5,916 nt of DNA from Gammaproteobacteria bacterium (GCA_002401655.1 NVTT01000017.1:37805-43720); one strand, 5' to 3'; counted from the stretch's first letter, positions 1 through 5,603 are shown. Notes: generated from the sequence alone by a model not told the origin. Program-made: numbers and translations.

Positions 1-5
1 GTACC

Positions 6-13
6 CCTCCTTA
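6..13 (-). promoter_or_regulatory. Strong Shine-Dalgarno for a gene starting just left of the window
   Basis: Read on the minus strand, these bases are TAAGGAGG, a full match to the anti-Shine-Dalgarno of 16S rRNA. Five bases (GGTAC) remain before the window edge, so a start codon at or a few bases beyond the edge would be ideally spaced. Together with the promoter at 24-51 this implies a minus-strand gene whose coding part lies wholly outside the window. The identity of that gene cannot be seen. Confidence 0.5.
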
Positions 14-23
14 TTGTGGTGGA

Positions 24-51
24 ATTATAAGGATCGGTGTTGAGGAATCAA
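24..51 (-). promoter_or_regulatory. Candidate sigma-70 promoter for the off-window left gene
   Basis: On the minus strand there is a -35-like TTGATT (51-46), a 16-bp spacer, and a perfect consensus -10 TATAAT (29-24). Transcription would start near position 17, only a few bases before the strong Shine-Dalgarno at 13-6. This means the next gene downstream of the anti-sigma gene can be transcribed independently. The rest of 1-157 holds no convincing gene; a 5-bp stem-loop (80-94) and AT-only hairpins near 120-145 are too weak to call as a terminator of the sigma operon. Confidence 0.45.
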
Positions 52-157
52 GCAAAAACTGTAGAATATTTGAGAGATTTGGTGGCTTACACCATTAAAT
101 TAGTAAAATGTAATATAAGAAAGAAGCTCTTTATTAAAAAATAAGCATATTTGGTAC

Positions 158-1042
158 TTAATTTTTAGGAAAAATATCGAGTTTCTTCAATTTGTCTTCA
201 ATTTTATAGTGTGGATATGCTGATTTAAAGCGGATAATTTCTTTCCTCGCTATATCAATCTCTTGTTTTTGTAAACTAGCAACGATACTTTTAAACCAAC
301 CTTCTTTTTCTGCAAAAGGTGTTTTAGACAATTCACTCCCTGTATAGACTTTATTGTTATTAGTCTCCTCTAAGGTTTCATTGACTACTATCCTATTATT
401 TATTTGCGTTGGTTCCACATAAATGAAACCTTTTCGCACAGTATTCTCACTTAAAATATTTTCATCTGCACTATCGGTAATACGCATGTCCATTTCGGGC
501 ATTTTTTTATTTTCGTTAAAATCCGCCATGGCGTTGAGTTTATTTTTCTCTCTATTAAATCTCGATAGTGATACTTTTGAAATTTCATTGCTAGGATCTT
601 CGCCATCAATAACAAATTCAATTAAATGCTGTTTGATTTCAGTTTGGCTATTAAGCTCGGCATTCATCTCAGATAGATCGTATTGGTTTGTATTATTAAA
701 CAGCGGTTGCCACAAAACTTGAAAAGCTAAAACCGTTAAAACAAAGCCCCCAGCGACAAAAGAAGGTAAAGCCAGACGACTCCACCACTGTTTAGGATTG
801 AGAGTTCCCGCAAATTGTAATTCGGGAACTAACGCATCTTCTTCAACATAATGATCACTATTTTCTGATAGTTCTCGATGTAAAAATGCAAATATTTGTT
901 TTTCGACGTCCTTATCAACAACCAAATCACAATCACCTGATAGTAACGTAGCGACCTCATCAACCAATTTGTTGCTCTCGCTATCAGTTAATTCATTCGA
1001 ATTATTTGAACTTAAAAGGTTAGTTTTAGATGGTGATTTCAT
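158..1042 (-). CDS. Putative anti-sigma factor, single-pass inner-membrane protein
   Basis: This 294-residue protein probably binds and inhibits the ECF sigma factor encoded directly upstream, releasing it on an envelope signal. What is seen: a hydrophilic N-terminus (about 1-87), one membrane helix (about 90-111, flanked by WWSR), then a long polar, Asn/Glu-rich segment predicted to be periplasmic. The last 45 residues have a W-F-x-x-I-x-x-L pattern, a basic/acidic helix and R-F-x-x-x-Y-P (272-277). That C-terminal pattern recurs in gammaproteobacterial proteins annotated as anti-sigma factors beside ECF sigma genes (recalled, not searched). No HxxxCxxC zinc motif of ZAS-type anti-sigma factors is present. 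The ATG lies one base past the sigma stop codon, with an AGAGG ribosome site inside the end of the sigma gene, so translation is probably coupled. Function rests mainly on context, topology and the C-terminal pattern. Confidence 0.72.
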   Translation of the reverse strand: MKSPSKTNLLSSNNSNELTDSESNKLVDEVATLLSGDCDLVVDKDVEKQIFAFLHRELSENSDHYVEEDALVPELQFAGTLNPKQWWSRLALPSFVAGGFVLTVLAFQVLWQPLFNNTNQYDLSEMNAELNSQTEIKQHLIEFVIDGEDPSNEISKVSLSRFNREKNKLNAMADFNENKKMPEMDMRITDSADENILSENTVRKGFIYVEPTQINNRIVVNETLEETNNNKVYTGSELSKTPFAEKEGWFKSIVASLQKQEIDIARKEIIRFKSAYPHYKIEDKLKKLDIFPKN

Positions 1043-1043
1043 T

Positions 1044-1772
1044 TTATTGACCTCTATTCACTTCTTCTGCACATAACGCATTAGAATTTAATAGTTGTTT
1101 CAGTTTGGTAGTTGCATATCGCAATCGACTTTTAACCGATTCCTTTTTACAGCCTGTAATTTCCGCAATTTGATCGATCGATAAACCGTTATCCAATTTC
1201 AATAAAAGTGTATTTTTTTGTTCAAAAGGTAATTCGCCGATTGCTTTTCTCAAAGACTGCACTTTAATCCCTATTAATTTCGCTTCGGGATGCTCAAAAG
1301 AGTGAGTGTTTTTTTGTGCTATATAGTCTGTATCATTTATATTATCTTCATATTCACAATCTAACCGTCGTTTTTTTTCTTTTCTATAAGTATCAATGAC
1401 ATGATTTTGTGCAATGCGATATAAATAAGTGGTAAATTTAGCGGTTGATTGATAACGGCTACGAGAACGAACTAGTTTCATCCAAATTTCCTGAAAACAT
1501 TCTTCCGCTATCGACAAATTTCTAAACTGTCTAACACAGTACCTATATAAAGGTGACTGATGACGCCTATAAAGTTCTTCAAAGGCGTTGGAATTTCCTT
1601 TCGCATAATTCTGCATCAACAACTCATCGGACTGATCCGACAATTGAATTAGATCCGACTCATCCTTAGAATAATCAGATGACTGTCTGTTATTCAGTTT
1701 TTCTTTTGGTTTTTGATGCTGTTTAACCGATGTCATTTCGAAACAATTACCTAGTGAGCTTTGAAGGAACAT
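1044..1772 (-). CDS. ECF-family RNA polymerase sigma factor (sigma-70 family)
   Basis: A 242-residue alternative sigma factor that directs RNA polymerase to a specific promoter set. Region 2 spans about residues 50-137: the AFEELYRRH segment (63-71) is typical of region 2.1, AEECFQEIWMKLV (89-101) matches the core-binding and -10 recognition helix, and TYLYRIAQNHVIDTYRKEKKR (115-135) is the hallmark region 2.3/2.4 pattern. Region 4 spans about 174-228, with LPFEQKNTLLLKLDNGLSIDQIA and a helix-turn-helix ending CKKESVKSRLRYATTKLKQLL. There is no region 1.1 or 3, as expected for ECF sigmas. A polar, about 50-residue N-terminal extension is longer than usual. The chosen ATG has AAAGGG 11 bases upstream; a second in-frame ATG (codon 13) has no good ribosome site and would only shorten the extension. 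The linker 138-170 is charged and also long. It is followed immediately by its likely anti-sigma gene. The regulon and ECF group cannot be assigned by eye. Confidence 0.93.
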   Translation of the reverse strand: MFLQSSLGNCFEMTSVKQHQKPKEKLNNRQSSDYSKDESDLIQLSDQSDELLMQNYAKGNSNAFEELYRRHQSPLYRYCVRQFRNLSIAEECFQEIWMKLVRSRSRYQSTAKFTTYLYRIAQNHVIDTYRKEKKRRLDCEYEDNINDTDYIAQKNTHSFEHPEAKLIGIKVQSLRKAIGELPFEQKNTLLLKLDNGLSIDQIAEITGCKKESVKSRLRYATTKLKQLLNSNALCAEEVNRGQ

Positions 1773-1781
1773 TTATCGTTA

Positions 1782-1837
1782 AACCCTTTATTTAACTAGT
1801 AGTTCTATTTAAAACGGTGGAAAGCCAATAAAGGGTT
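1782..1837 (-). repeat. 11-bp inverted repeat in the sigma factor leader, overlapping its ribosome site
   Basis: The arms AACCCTTTATT (1782-1792) and AATAAAGGGTT (1827-1837) are perfect reverse complements separated by 34 bp. In the sigma factor transcript the second arm contains AAAGGG, the only Shine-Dalgarno-like stretch before the start codon at 1772. Pairing of the arms would hide it. The same symmetry could also be a protein operator in the divergent promoter region. Confidence 0.5.
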
Positions 1838-1845
1838 AAATATTG

Positions 1846-1874
1846 TTATTAATCTTGTGCCATACTTAATTCAA
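1846..1874 (-). promoter_or_regulatory. Candidate promoter of the sigma/anti-sigma operon
   Basis: On the minus strand, TTGAAT (1874-1869) and TAATAA (1851-1846) are separated by 17 bp, fitting a sigma-70 promoter with moderate matches to consensus. The start of transcription would fall near 1839, directly before the first arm of the inverted repeat, leaving a leader of about 66 bases. I saw no clear ECF-type AAC/CGT promoter that would show autoregulation, but this cannot be excluded without knowing the ECF group. Confidence 0.35.
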
Positions 1875-1882
1875 TTGATAAA
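1855..1882 (+). promoter_or_regulatory. Weak candidate promoter of the DUF3530-like gene
   Basis: TTGTGC (1855-1860) and GATAAA (1877-1882) are separated by 16 bp and would start transcription about 20 bases before the ATG at 1907. An alternative pair is TTGTTA (1843-1848) with CTTAAT (1865-1870). Both are only moderate matches. Either would overlap the oppositely directed sigma operon promoter, so the two directions could compete for polymerase. Confidence 0.22.
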
Positions 1883-1906
1883 CAAAATCCAGAAGTAAAA
1901 AGACTT

Positions 1907-3019
1907 ATGAGAGTTTATAATACAGCTTGTCATCATTTCTCAAAGTGTTCAGTCATTTATTGTCTTACATTGAGCTTGTTAATTTCTGCTCCCGGTCAAT
2001 CAGAAGAGGGTTCCGCAGTAAAAGAAACTCAAGCATTAAATGAAAATAGCTCGGAGCCATCAAACACCAACTCATCAAATTTCAATCCATTGACGCTTTC
2101 CTACTTCATTGACAATCAGTCTTTAATTGAAGATGTTAAATATGACTCTAGAGTTAACCAGTCAAAAATTGAGACTCTGTCTGATGGTGAACTACTTATA
2201 CTGAAACATAATGCCAAAAATAGAAAGAAAAGAGGTCATGTTTTATTTTTACATACAAATGGTGAGAGTGCTAATCATCGTCGGATTGTTAGACCGCTCT
2301 CTATTCAACTAAGTCAATTAGGATGGAACGTTTTTATACCTAATATTGCAAAAGAGGATTTCACCAAACCAAAGTTTGGCACTAAGAGAAAAATAATTGA
2401 AACGAGCACTCAAAGCATCGACTCCTCTGTGCAAAATCTTAACGAAGAAAAAACAGCTTCGAATGAGTCCGTATCCGACGAAACCAATAAAGAGCTAGCA
2501 AAAGAAAAGCCATCAAATTCAAACTCTGATGATTCGACGACGGAGAAAGAGGCAACTAAATCAAAACTACAGAAAATTTCACATTATTTTGATTCGACGG
2601 AAAAATACCAAGATTACGTAAAAGAAGTATGCGATAAAATTTTTGCAGATCCAGAGTGGATGAAACAGCCTCGAATTTTAATTCTAAATCAATCGAGTAG
2701 TTATTGGGGATTAAGCTGTTTAGAAAATATTAGAATGCCAACTGTTTTATTAGACCCTCAATTGCCCTTTGGTGTCAAAAACGATCTAGCGGATATTTTT
2801 TCTAAACAATCTAGCTCATTTTATGTTTTTTATTCGCAATTAACCGCTAATACAAAAATGGCTTCATTTTCAAAAGCACTATCTAGCAATCAGTGGCGAT
2901 CTAAAAATCAGAGATATAGTCAAGGAATTTTACCTAGGGGAAATCTAAATTTAGAAGATACGGGTCTTGCAAAACGGATTACTGGCTGGGCGGAGAAATT
3001 AAGAAAAAACAAAAATTAA
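1907..3019 (+). CDS. Exported DUF3530-like alpha/beta-hydrolase-fold protein
   Basis: A 370-residue protein with a predicted Sec signal peptide: polar/basic residues 1-15, hydrophobic core about 16-27 (VIYCLTLSLLIS), cleavage probably within APGQS. The body fits DUF3530, a proteobacterial family of unknown function with an alpha/beta-hydrolase fold. Supporting segments are GHVLFLHTNGES (110-121), aligning with the family's ILLHGxGxH strand-loop; a following helix ending QLGWNVFIPNI (136-146); a second core block PRILILNQSSSYWG (255-268); and a C-terminal stretch with YSQGILPRG and a closing LAKRITGWAEKL (354-365). Between the cores, about 155-222 is Ser/Glu/Lys-rich low-complexity sequence, probably a flexible linker. 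No GxSxG nucleophile elbow is seen; the equivalent site reads NQSSSYW, so catalysis is doubtful. The ribosome site is weak. It diverges from the sigma operon and may be one of its targets, but this is conjecture. Confidence 0.7.
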   Translation: MRVYNTACHHFSKCSVIYCLTLSLLISAPGQSEEGSAVKETQALNENSSEPSNTNSSNFNPLTLSYFIDNQSLIEDVKYDSRVNQSKIETLSDGELLILKHNAKNRKKRGHVLFLHTNGESANHRRIVRPLSIQLSQLGWNVFIPNIAKEDFTKPKFGTKRKIIETSTQSIDSSVQNLNEEKTASNESVSDETNKELAKEKPSNSNSDDSTTEKEATKSKLQKISHYFDSTEKYQDYVKEVCDKIFADPEWMKQPRILILNQSSSYWGLSCLENIRMPTVLLDPQLPFGVKNDLADIFSKQSSSFYVFYSQLTANTKMASFSKALSSNQWRSKNQRYSQGILPRGNLNLEDTGLAKRITGWAEKLRKNKN

Positions 3020-3032
3020 AACGCCATCATTT

Positions 3033-3054
3033 GGAAAAAACGTTTTTATTTTCC
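3033..3054 (+). repeat. AT-rich palindrome after the DUF3530-like gene, possible weak terminator
   Basis: Thirteen bases past the stop codon, GGAAAA (3033-3038) can pair with TTTTCC (3049-3054), and inside it AAAAACGTTTTT (3036-3047) is a perfect 12-bp palindrome. The stem has only two G-C pairs and no T-run after it, so termination would be inefficient. It may equally be a bent-DNA or protein-binding site. Confidence 0.25.
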
Positions 3055-3151
3055 TAACAATATTAGTGAATGTTATCTAAAAAAAATGAAATTTATTTTT
3101 TCAAAAAGCCCTACTCATTGTCAAAAACAAACAAATACAGTAAAAAAGTAA

Positions 3152-3191
3152 TTATTTTTCATTTATTTGCGTTTATTTTTCATTTATTTGC
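3152..3191 (+). repeat. Two-copy tandem repeat, 21-bp period
   Basis: Nineteen identical bases (starting TTATTTTTCATTT and ending TTTGC) occur at 3152-3170 and again at 3173-3191. The spacing of 21 bp equals two helical turns, placing both copies on the same DNA face just upstream of the presumed histone-like gene promoter. The wider gap 3020-3280 is very AT-rich and otherwise holds no supported gene. The repeat may be an UP-like or curved element or a regulator site. Confidence 0.45.
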
Positions 3192-3197
3192 ATTTTT

Positions 3198-3226
3198 TTT
3201 TGTATTTTCTGAAATCAAGCTATACA
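3198..3226 (+). promoter_or_regulatory. Candidate promoter of the histone-like gene
   Basis: TATACA (3221-3226) is a reasonable -10 box. The -35 is poor: TTTTGT (3198-3203) at 17 bp or TTGTAT (3200-3205) at 15 bp. It lies in a long T-rich tract that could act as an UP element. Transcription would begin near 3233, leaving a leader of about 48 bases before the chosen ATG at 3281 and excluding the upstream in-frame start at 3167. Confidence 0.3.
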
Positions 3227-3280
3227 CTTCGCATGGAACCAACTACATTAAAACTACATCTCAAAAAAGTGGAGAATATT

Positions 3281-3982
3281 ATGGCCAAAGGTGGCGTGAA
3301 AAAGAAAGTAGCAAAGATTGCTAAAAAAGCAGCTCCTAAAAAAGTAGCTAAGAAAGCAGCTCCTAAAAAAGTAGCTAAGAAAGCAGCTCCTAAAAAAATG
3401 GCTAAGAAAGCGGCCCCTAAAAAAATGGCTAAGAAAGCAGCTCCTAAAAAAATGGCTAAGAAAGCAGCTCCTAAAAAAGCAGCCGTAGCTAGTAAAGCAA
3501 CAGCATCTGCAATGGCTAAAACTTCAAGTGCTAACGCTAAAGCTGTAGCAGTTGTGAAAAAAGCTGAATCTTCTTTGAAAGCTATGATTTCTAAAGTTGC
3601 ATCAGCGACAAAAGCAGTAGTTGCTAAAAAAGCGGCTGCAGCTAAAAAGAAATCAGCATCAACTAAGAAAGCAGTTAAATCAGCTATGGCAGCAAAAGCA
3701 AAAGCATCTGCTAATGTTAAAGGCCAAAAAGCTAAAGTGAAAGCCGCTAGTGATGCGCAAAAAGCAGCAATGACTTTACACAATGCAACAAGTGCAGTTA
3801 GTGCTAAGTTAGCAAGTGCAGCAGCTAAAGATGCGAAAGCAGTTTCAGCGCTACAAAGCAAGCAAGCTAATGCAATGAGTAAACTTGAAGCTAAACTTCT
3901 TAAAGCGGCAGCTAAGCCTAAGAAGAAAGCAAAGAAAAAAGCGAAGAAAAAAGCAGCAGCTCCGGCTCCTGAAAAAAAATAG
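3281..3982 (+). CDS. Histone H1-like Lys/Ala-rich DNA-binding protein
   Basis: A 233-residue, extremely basic protein made almost entirely of Lys and Ala, probably a nucleoid-associated DNA-condensing protein of the H1-tail type (as in AlgP of Pseudomonas or chlamydial Hc proteins; similarity is compositional, not orthology). After MAKGGVKKKVAKIA come six 9-residue repeats KKAAPKK(V/M/A)A (about residues 15-68). A long Ala/Lys/Ser segment (about 69-205) follows, with few Pro or Gly and likely helical or coiled. The end is a second basic block, KPKKKAKKKAKKKAAAPAPEKK. The ATG at 3281 has GGAG six bases upstream; the longer frame from 3167 adds an aromatic N-terminus with no ribosome site and lies upstream of the likely transcript start. 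Abundant AAA and GCT/GCA codons suggest high expression. It stands alone and ends at a strong terminator. Low-complexity sequence makes homology calls unreliable. Confidence 0.85.
   Translation: MAKGGVKKKVAKIAKKAAPKKVAKKAAPKKVAKKAAPKKMAKKAAPKKMAKKAAPKKMAKKAAPKKAAVASKATASAMAKTSSANAKAVAVVKKAESSLKAMISKVASATKAVVAKKAAAAKKKSASTKKAVKSAMAAKAKASANVKGQKAKVKAASDAQKAAMTLHNATSAVSAKLASAAAKDAKAVSALQSKQANAMSKLEAKLLKAAAKPKKKAKKKAKKKAAAPAPEKK
3323..3484 (+). repeat. Six tandem 27-bp units within the histone-like gene
   Basis: Units start at 3323, 3350, 3377, 3404, 3431 and 3458, each coding KKAAPKK plus two residues. The codon for the eighth residue is GTA in units 1-2, ATG in units 3-5 and GCA in unit 6. Unit 4 carries two silent changes (GCG, GCC). 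Near-identity at the DNA level and grouped variants point to recent in-frame duplication by slippage or recombination, so copy number may differ between strains. Confidence 0.9.
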
Positions 3983-4001
3983 GTTTTAATCAAAACTTAG
4001 C

Positions 4002-4029
4002 AAAAAAGGAAGCCTAGGCTTCCTTTTTT
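4002..4029. terminator. Bidirectional Rho-independent terminator (28-bp perfect palindrome)
   Basis: AAAAAAGGAAGCCT is followed directly by its exact reverse complement. The RNA forms a GGAAGC/GCTTCC stem with a CTAG loop, flanked by six A on one side and six T on the other, in either direction. It sits 20 bases past the histone-like gene stop and 27 bases past the ParA-like gene stop, ending both convergent transcripts. Confidence 0.93.
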
Positions 4030-4055
4030 ATTGTTGAAATTTCGATAATACCTTT

Positions 4056-4634
4056 TTAGCTGGCTTTGGCGGTAAGGGTTCTAGGATGTTCAACACGATC
4101 TAGTAACCTTCGTATTTCATTTTGTGCATCGCTCGATCCGTATTTATTCTGTTGGAAAACTGTTTCCCCATCAAAAATACTTCTAACATAAATCGATCGG
4201 TCTTTTATTAAATGTGCTCCTTCATTGTAAAGCTTCATAGCAATCATACGTTCATCATGCCTTCGAGTGTCAACCGCATTAACGCACTTAATTATTCTTT
4301 TATTTCTAATTAAGCGGATCGCACGATTCACGGCTCTAAGATCAAGCATACTCGCTCTCATAGGTAAAATAATCGTTTCCTCTTCTGGTAACCGATCTAA
4401 GCTTGGAGCATAATCACAAATTAAATAATCAACATTGGGCATTACTTGCGGTTTATCGGCTAATACCGTAAAAGGTAATCGTCTCCCAGCAAATACATCA
4501 AATGCAGAACGCTGAGGGTCAAGGTCACATAAAATAACCTTATTTCCAGCGTAATAAGCGGCAGCCGCAAAATTTAATGCTAAGGTTGTTTTTCCAACGC
4601 CTCCTTTAGGAGACCAGAAAGCAATTCTTCTCAT
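4056..4634 (-). CDS. ParA/MinD-family P-loop ATPase, short orphan form
   Basis: A 192-residue Walker-type ATPase of the ParA/MinD superfamily, which uses ATP-driven dimerisation on DNA or membrane to position plasmids, chromosomes or protein cargo. The deviant Walker A is KGGVGKTT (10-17), with signature lysine K10 and catalytic K15. DLDPQRS (37-43) is the A' motif, and LICDYAPS (71-78) is the Walker B region. The C-terminal part has DRSIYVRSIFDGETVFQ (145-161), close to ParA sequences. It lacks the N-terminal helix-turn-helix of plasmid P1-type ParA and is shorter than usual chromosomal ParA proteins. No ParB or parS-like site was recognised nearby, so a chromosome-partition role is not supported; cargo positioning is possible. 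Start: the ATG is preceded by only a weak GAG ribosome site, and MRRIAFWSPKGG is the normal distance to Walker A. It lies 66 bp behind the FHA-cyclase gene, same strand. Confidence 0.88.
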   Translation of the reverse strand: MRRIAFWSPKGGVGKTTLALNFAAAAYYAGNKVILCDLDPQRSAFDVFAGRRLPFTVLADKPQVMPNVDYLICDYAPSLDRLPEEETIILPMRASMLDLRAVNRAIRLIRNKRIIKCVNAVDTRRHDERMIAMKLYNEGAHLIKDRSIYVRSIFDGETVFQQNKYGSSDAQNEIRRLLDRVEHPRTLTAKAS

Positions 4635-4665
4635 ATTAGGTTCTCATGTACTCTTATAAATGAAT

Positions 4666-4694
4666 ATCTTAAATTTCCGTTAGCTCTGATGCAA
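4666..4694 (-). promoter_or_regulatory. Possible own promoter of the ParA-like gene
   Basis: On the minus strand, TTGCAT (4694-4689) and TAAGAT (4671-4666) are 17 bp apart. Matches to consensus are partial (3/6 and 4/6). No terminator lies between the cyclase and ParA-like genes, so read-through from the cyclase promoter is also likely. Confidence 0.3.
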
Positions 4695-4700
4695 TAACAG

Positions 4701-5603
4701 CTAGCCATAAAGTATTTCTATTAGATTATCGCCCGCTTTATGGGTAGGAACACCTAGAGATAAATCACTATCTTCTAACAAAGGGAATTCTTCTCTTCTT
4801 AAATAGAATTCTAGACCATTTTTTGGCTTTAGGTAGCAACCATTTGTAGAATGATCGATTAGAACAAATTTTCCACGGTTATAGCCGATATGACAGTGCT
4901 CTCTTGAGACTTGTGTGCCTTCAATTGTCATTTGGCAACTTGATAGATTTCGACCAATCATAAAAGGTGTCATTTTTACATCAATGACTATTTCTACTTC
5001 ACCTTTTTTGATCGTTAAGATTTGATTGGTAATATGTTCGAGTACAACATCCGTCGACAAGAACCGTGTTTCATTATGTAAATCACTATCGCCTTGCCAG
5101 TACATTCTAAAAACAGCTGACGGTTCAGTTGCTCCTTTGAAAGTAACCCAGTCAAATTCTCTAGCCCCAGATTTTTGAGATGCTGGTAATTCGGCTAATA
5201 AACCTTCAGAAAATAATATTTGGCTTCCCTTTGCCATTTTTGTTAAATAAGCGGCATCATTAACGGTTTCGGCAAAAAGATCACCATTTTCCTCAAGAAC
5301 TTCACCAAACGAAATTCCAATACTAACCTGTAACCGATGCTGGGAATAACTAGCTTCAAAGCTTTGCTGAATAGCGATGGCTGTTATGATCCCATCTTTT
5401 CCATCATTGAAACAAACCATTACTTCGTCACCAATGGTTTTTACCACACGACCTTTATATTTAACTGAAAGTTTTTTTATTTCTAAGATTAGGTGATCAA
5501 TAATTGATTTAGCGTAACTATTACCTTTAGTTTTATATAGCGCACTGCTTCCAGAGATATCCGCGAATAGTACCGCTTTATTTTTTTTTCTATTGAGAAG
5601 CAT
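4701..5603 (-). CDS. Class III adenylate cyclase-type catalytic domain fused to a C-terminal FHA domain
   Basis: A 300-residue cytoplasmic protein without membrane segments. Residues about 9-168 are a class III cyclase homology domain, making cAMP from ATP in active members. Metal-binding aspartates are D15 (FADISGSS) and D59 (KTIGDEVM). K55 and D108 fit the adenine-selecting pair, arguing for ATP rather than GTP. N115 matches the transition-state asparagine in VNxAA. The usual arginine four residues later is Y119 (VNDAAYL), so activity may be reduced or altered. Residues about 190-298 are an FHA domain, a phosphothreonine-binding module: GR (217-218), SREH (233-236) and STNG (252-255) are all present. 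This suggests control by, or recruitment to, a Ser/Thr-phosphorylated partner not encoded here. The start ATG lacks a good Shine-Dalgarno, but leaves the normal short lead to the first strand. A run of nine A lies at codons 5-8. Confidence 0.92.
   Translation of the reverse strand: MLLNRKKNKAVLFADISGSSALYKTKGNSYAKSIIDHLILEIKKLSVKYKGRVVKTIGDEVMVCFNDGKDGIITAIAIQQSFEASYSQHRLQVSIGISFGEVLEENGDLFAETVNDAAYLTKMAKGSQILFSEGLLAELPASQKSGAREFDWVTFKGATEPSAVFRMYWQGDSDLHNETRFLSTDVVLEHITNQILTIKKGEVEIVIDVKMTPFMIGRNLSSCQMTIEGTQVSREHCHIGYNRGKFVLIDHSTNGCYLKPKNGLEFYLRREEFPLLEDSDLSLGVPTHKAGDNLIEILYG

Noticed and set aside
3..98. Plus-strand frame open to the left edge, 31 codons, which could be the end of a gene
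   Set aside because: The product is not recognised, and the stretch carries a coherent promoter and ribosome site on the opposite strand; chance is the simpler reading, though a gene tail cannot be fully excluded.
80..145. Hairpins (80-94 and about 120-145) as a terminator of the sigma operon
   Set aside because: Stems are five base pairs or made almost only of A-T pairs, without a proper T-run after them on the minus strand.
423..722. Open frame of 99 codons, plus strand
   Set aside because: It lies wholly antisense to the anti-sigma gene, has no ribosome site, and its hydrophobic product arises from the complement of polar codons.
3167..3280. Longer N-terminus for the histone-like protein (starts at 3167 or 3233)
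   Set aside because: The extension is aromatic and unlike the rest, has no ribosome site, and begins before the likely -10 box; the ATG at 3281 has GGAG at the right distance.
3070..3324. Open frame of 84 codons, plus strand, overlapping the histone-like gene start
   Set aside because: There is no ribosome site; its repeated HLFAF peptide comes from the AT-rich tandem repeat, and its end runs out of frame into the well-supported histone-like gene.
3220..3993. Long minus-strand frame with a very hydrophobic Ala/Leu/Phe product
   Set aside because: It is the antisense shadow of the Lys/Ala repeat gene; AAA and GCT codons reverse to TTT and AGC/GCA-type codons and leave few stops.
4002..4029. 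The 28-bp palindrome as a parS-like site for the neighbouring ParA-like gene
   Set aside because: The A-run/T-run flanks and position between two convergent stops are classic for a two-way terminator, and the core does not resemble the parS consensus.
4643..4656. Tiny upstream frame (ATG, two codons, stop) before the ParA-like gene
   Set aside because: Three codons with no ribosome site in AT-rich DNA is expected by chance; no leader-peptide features are seen.
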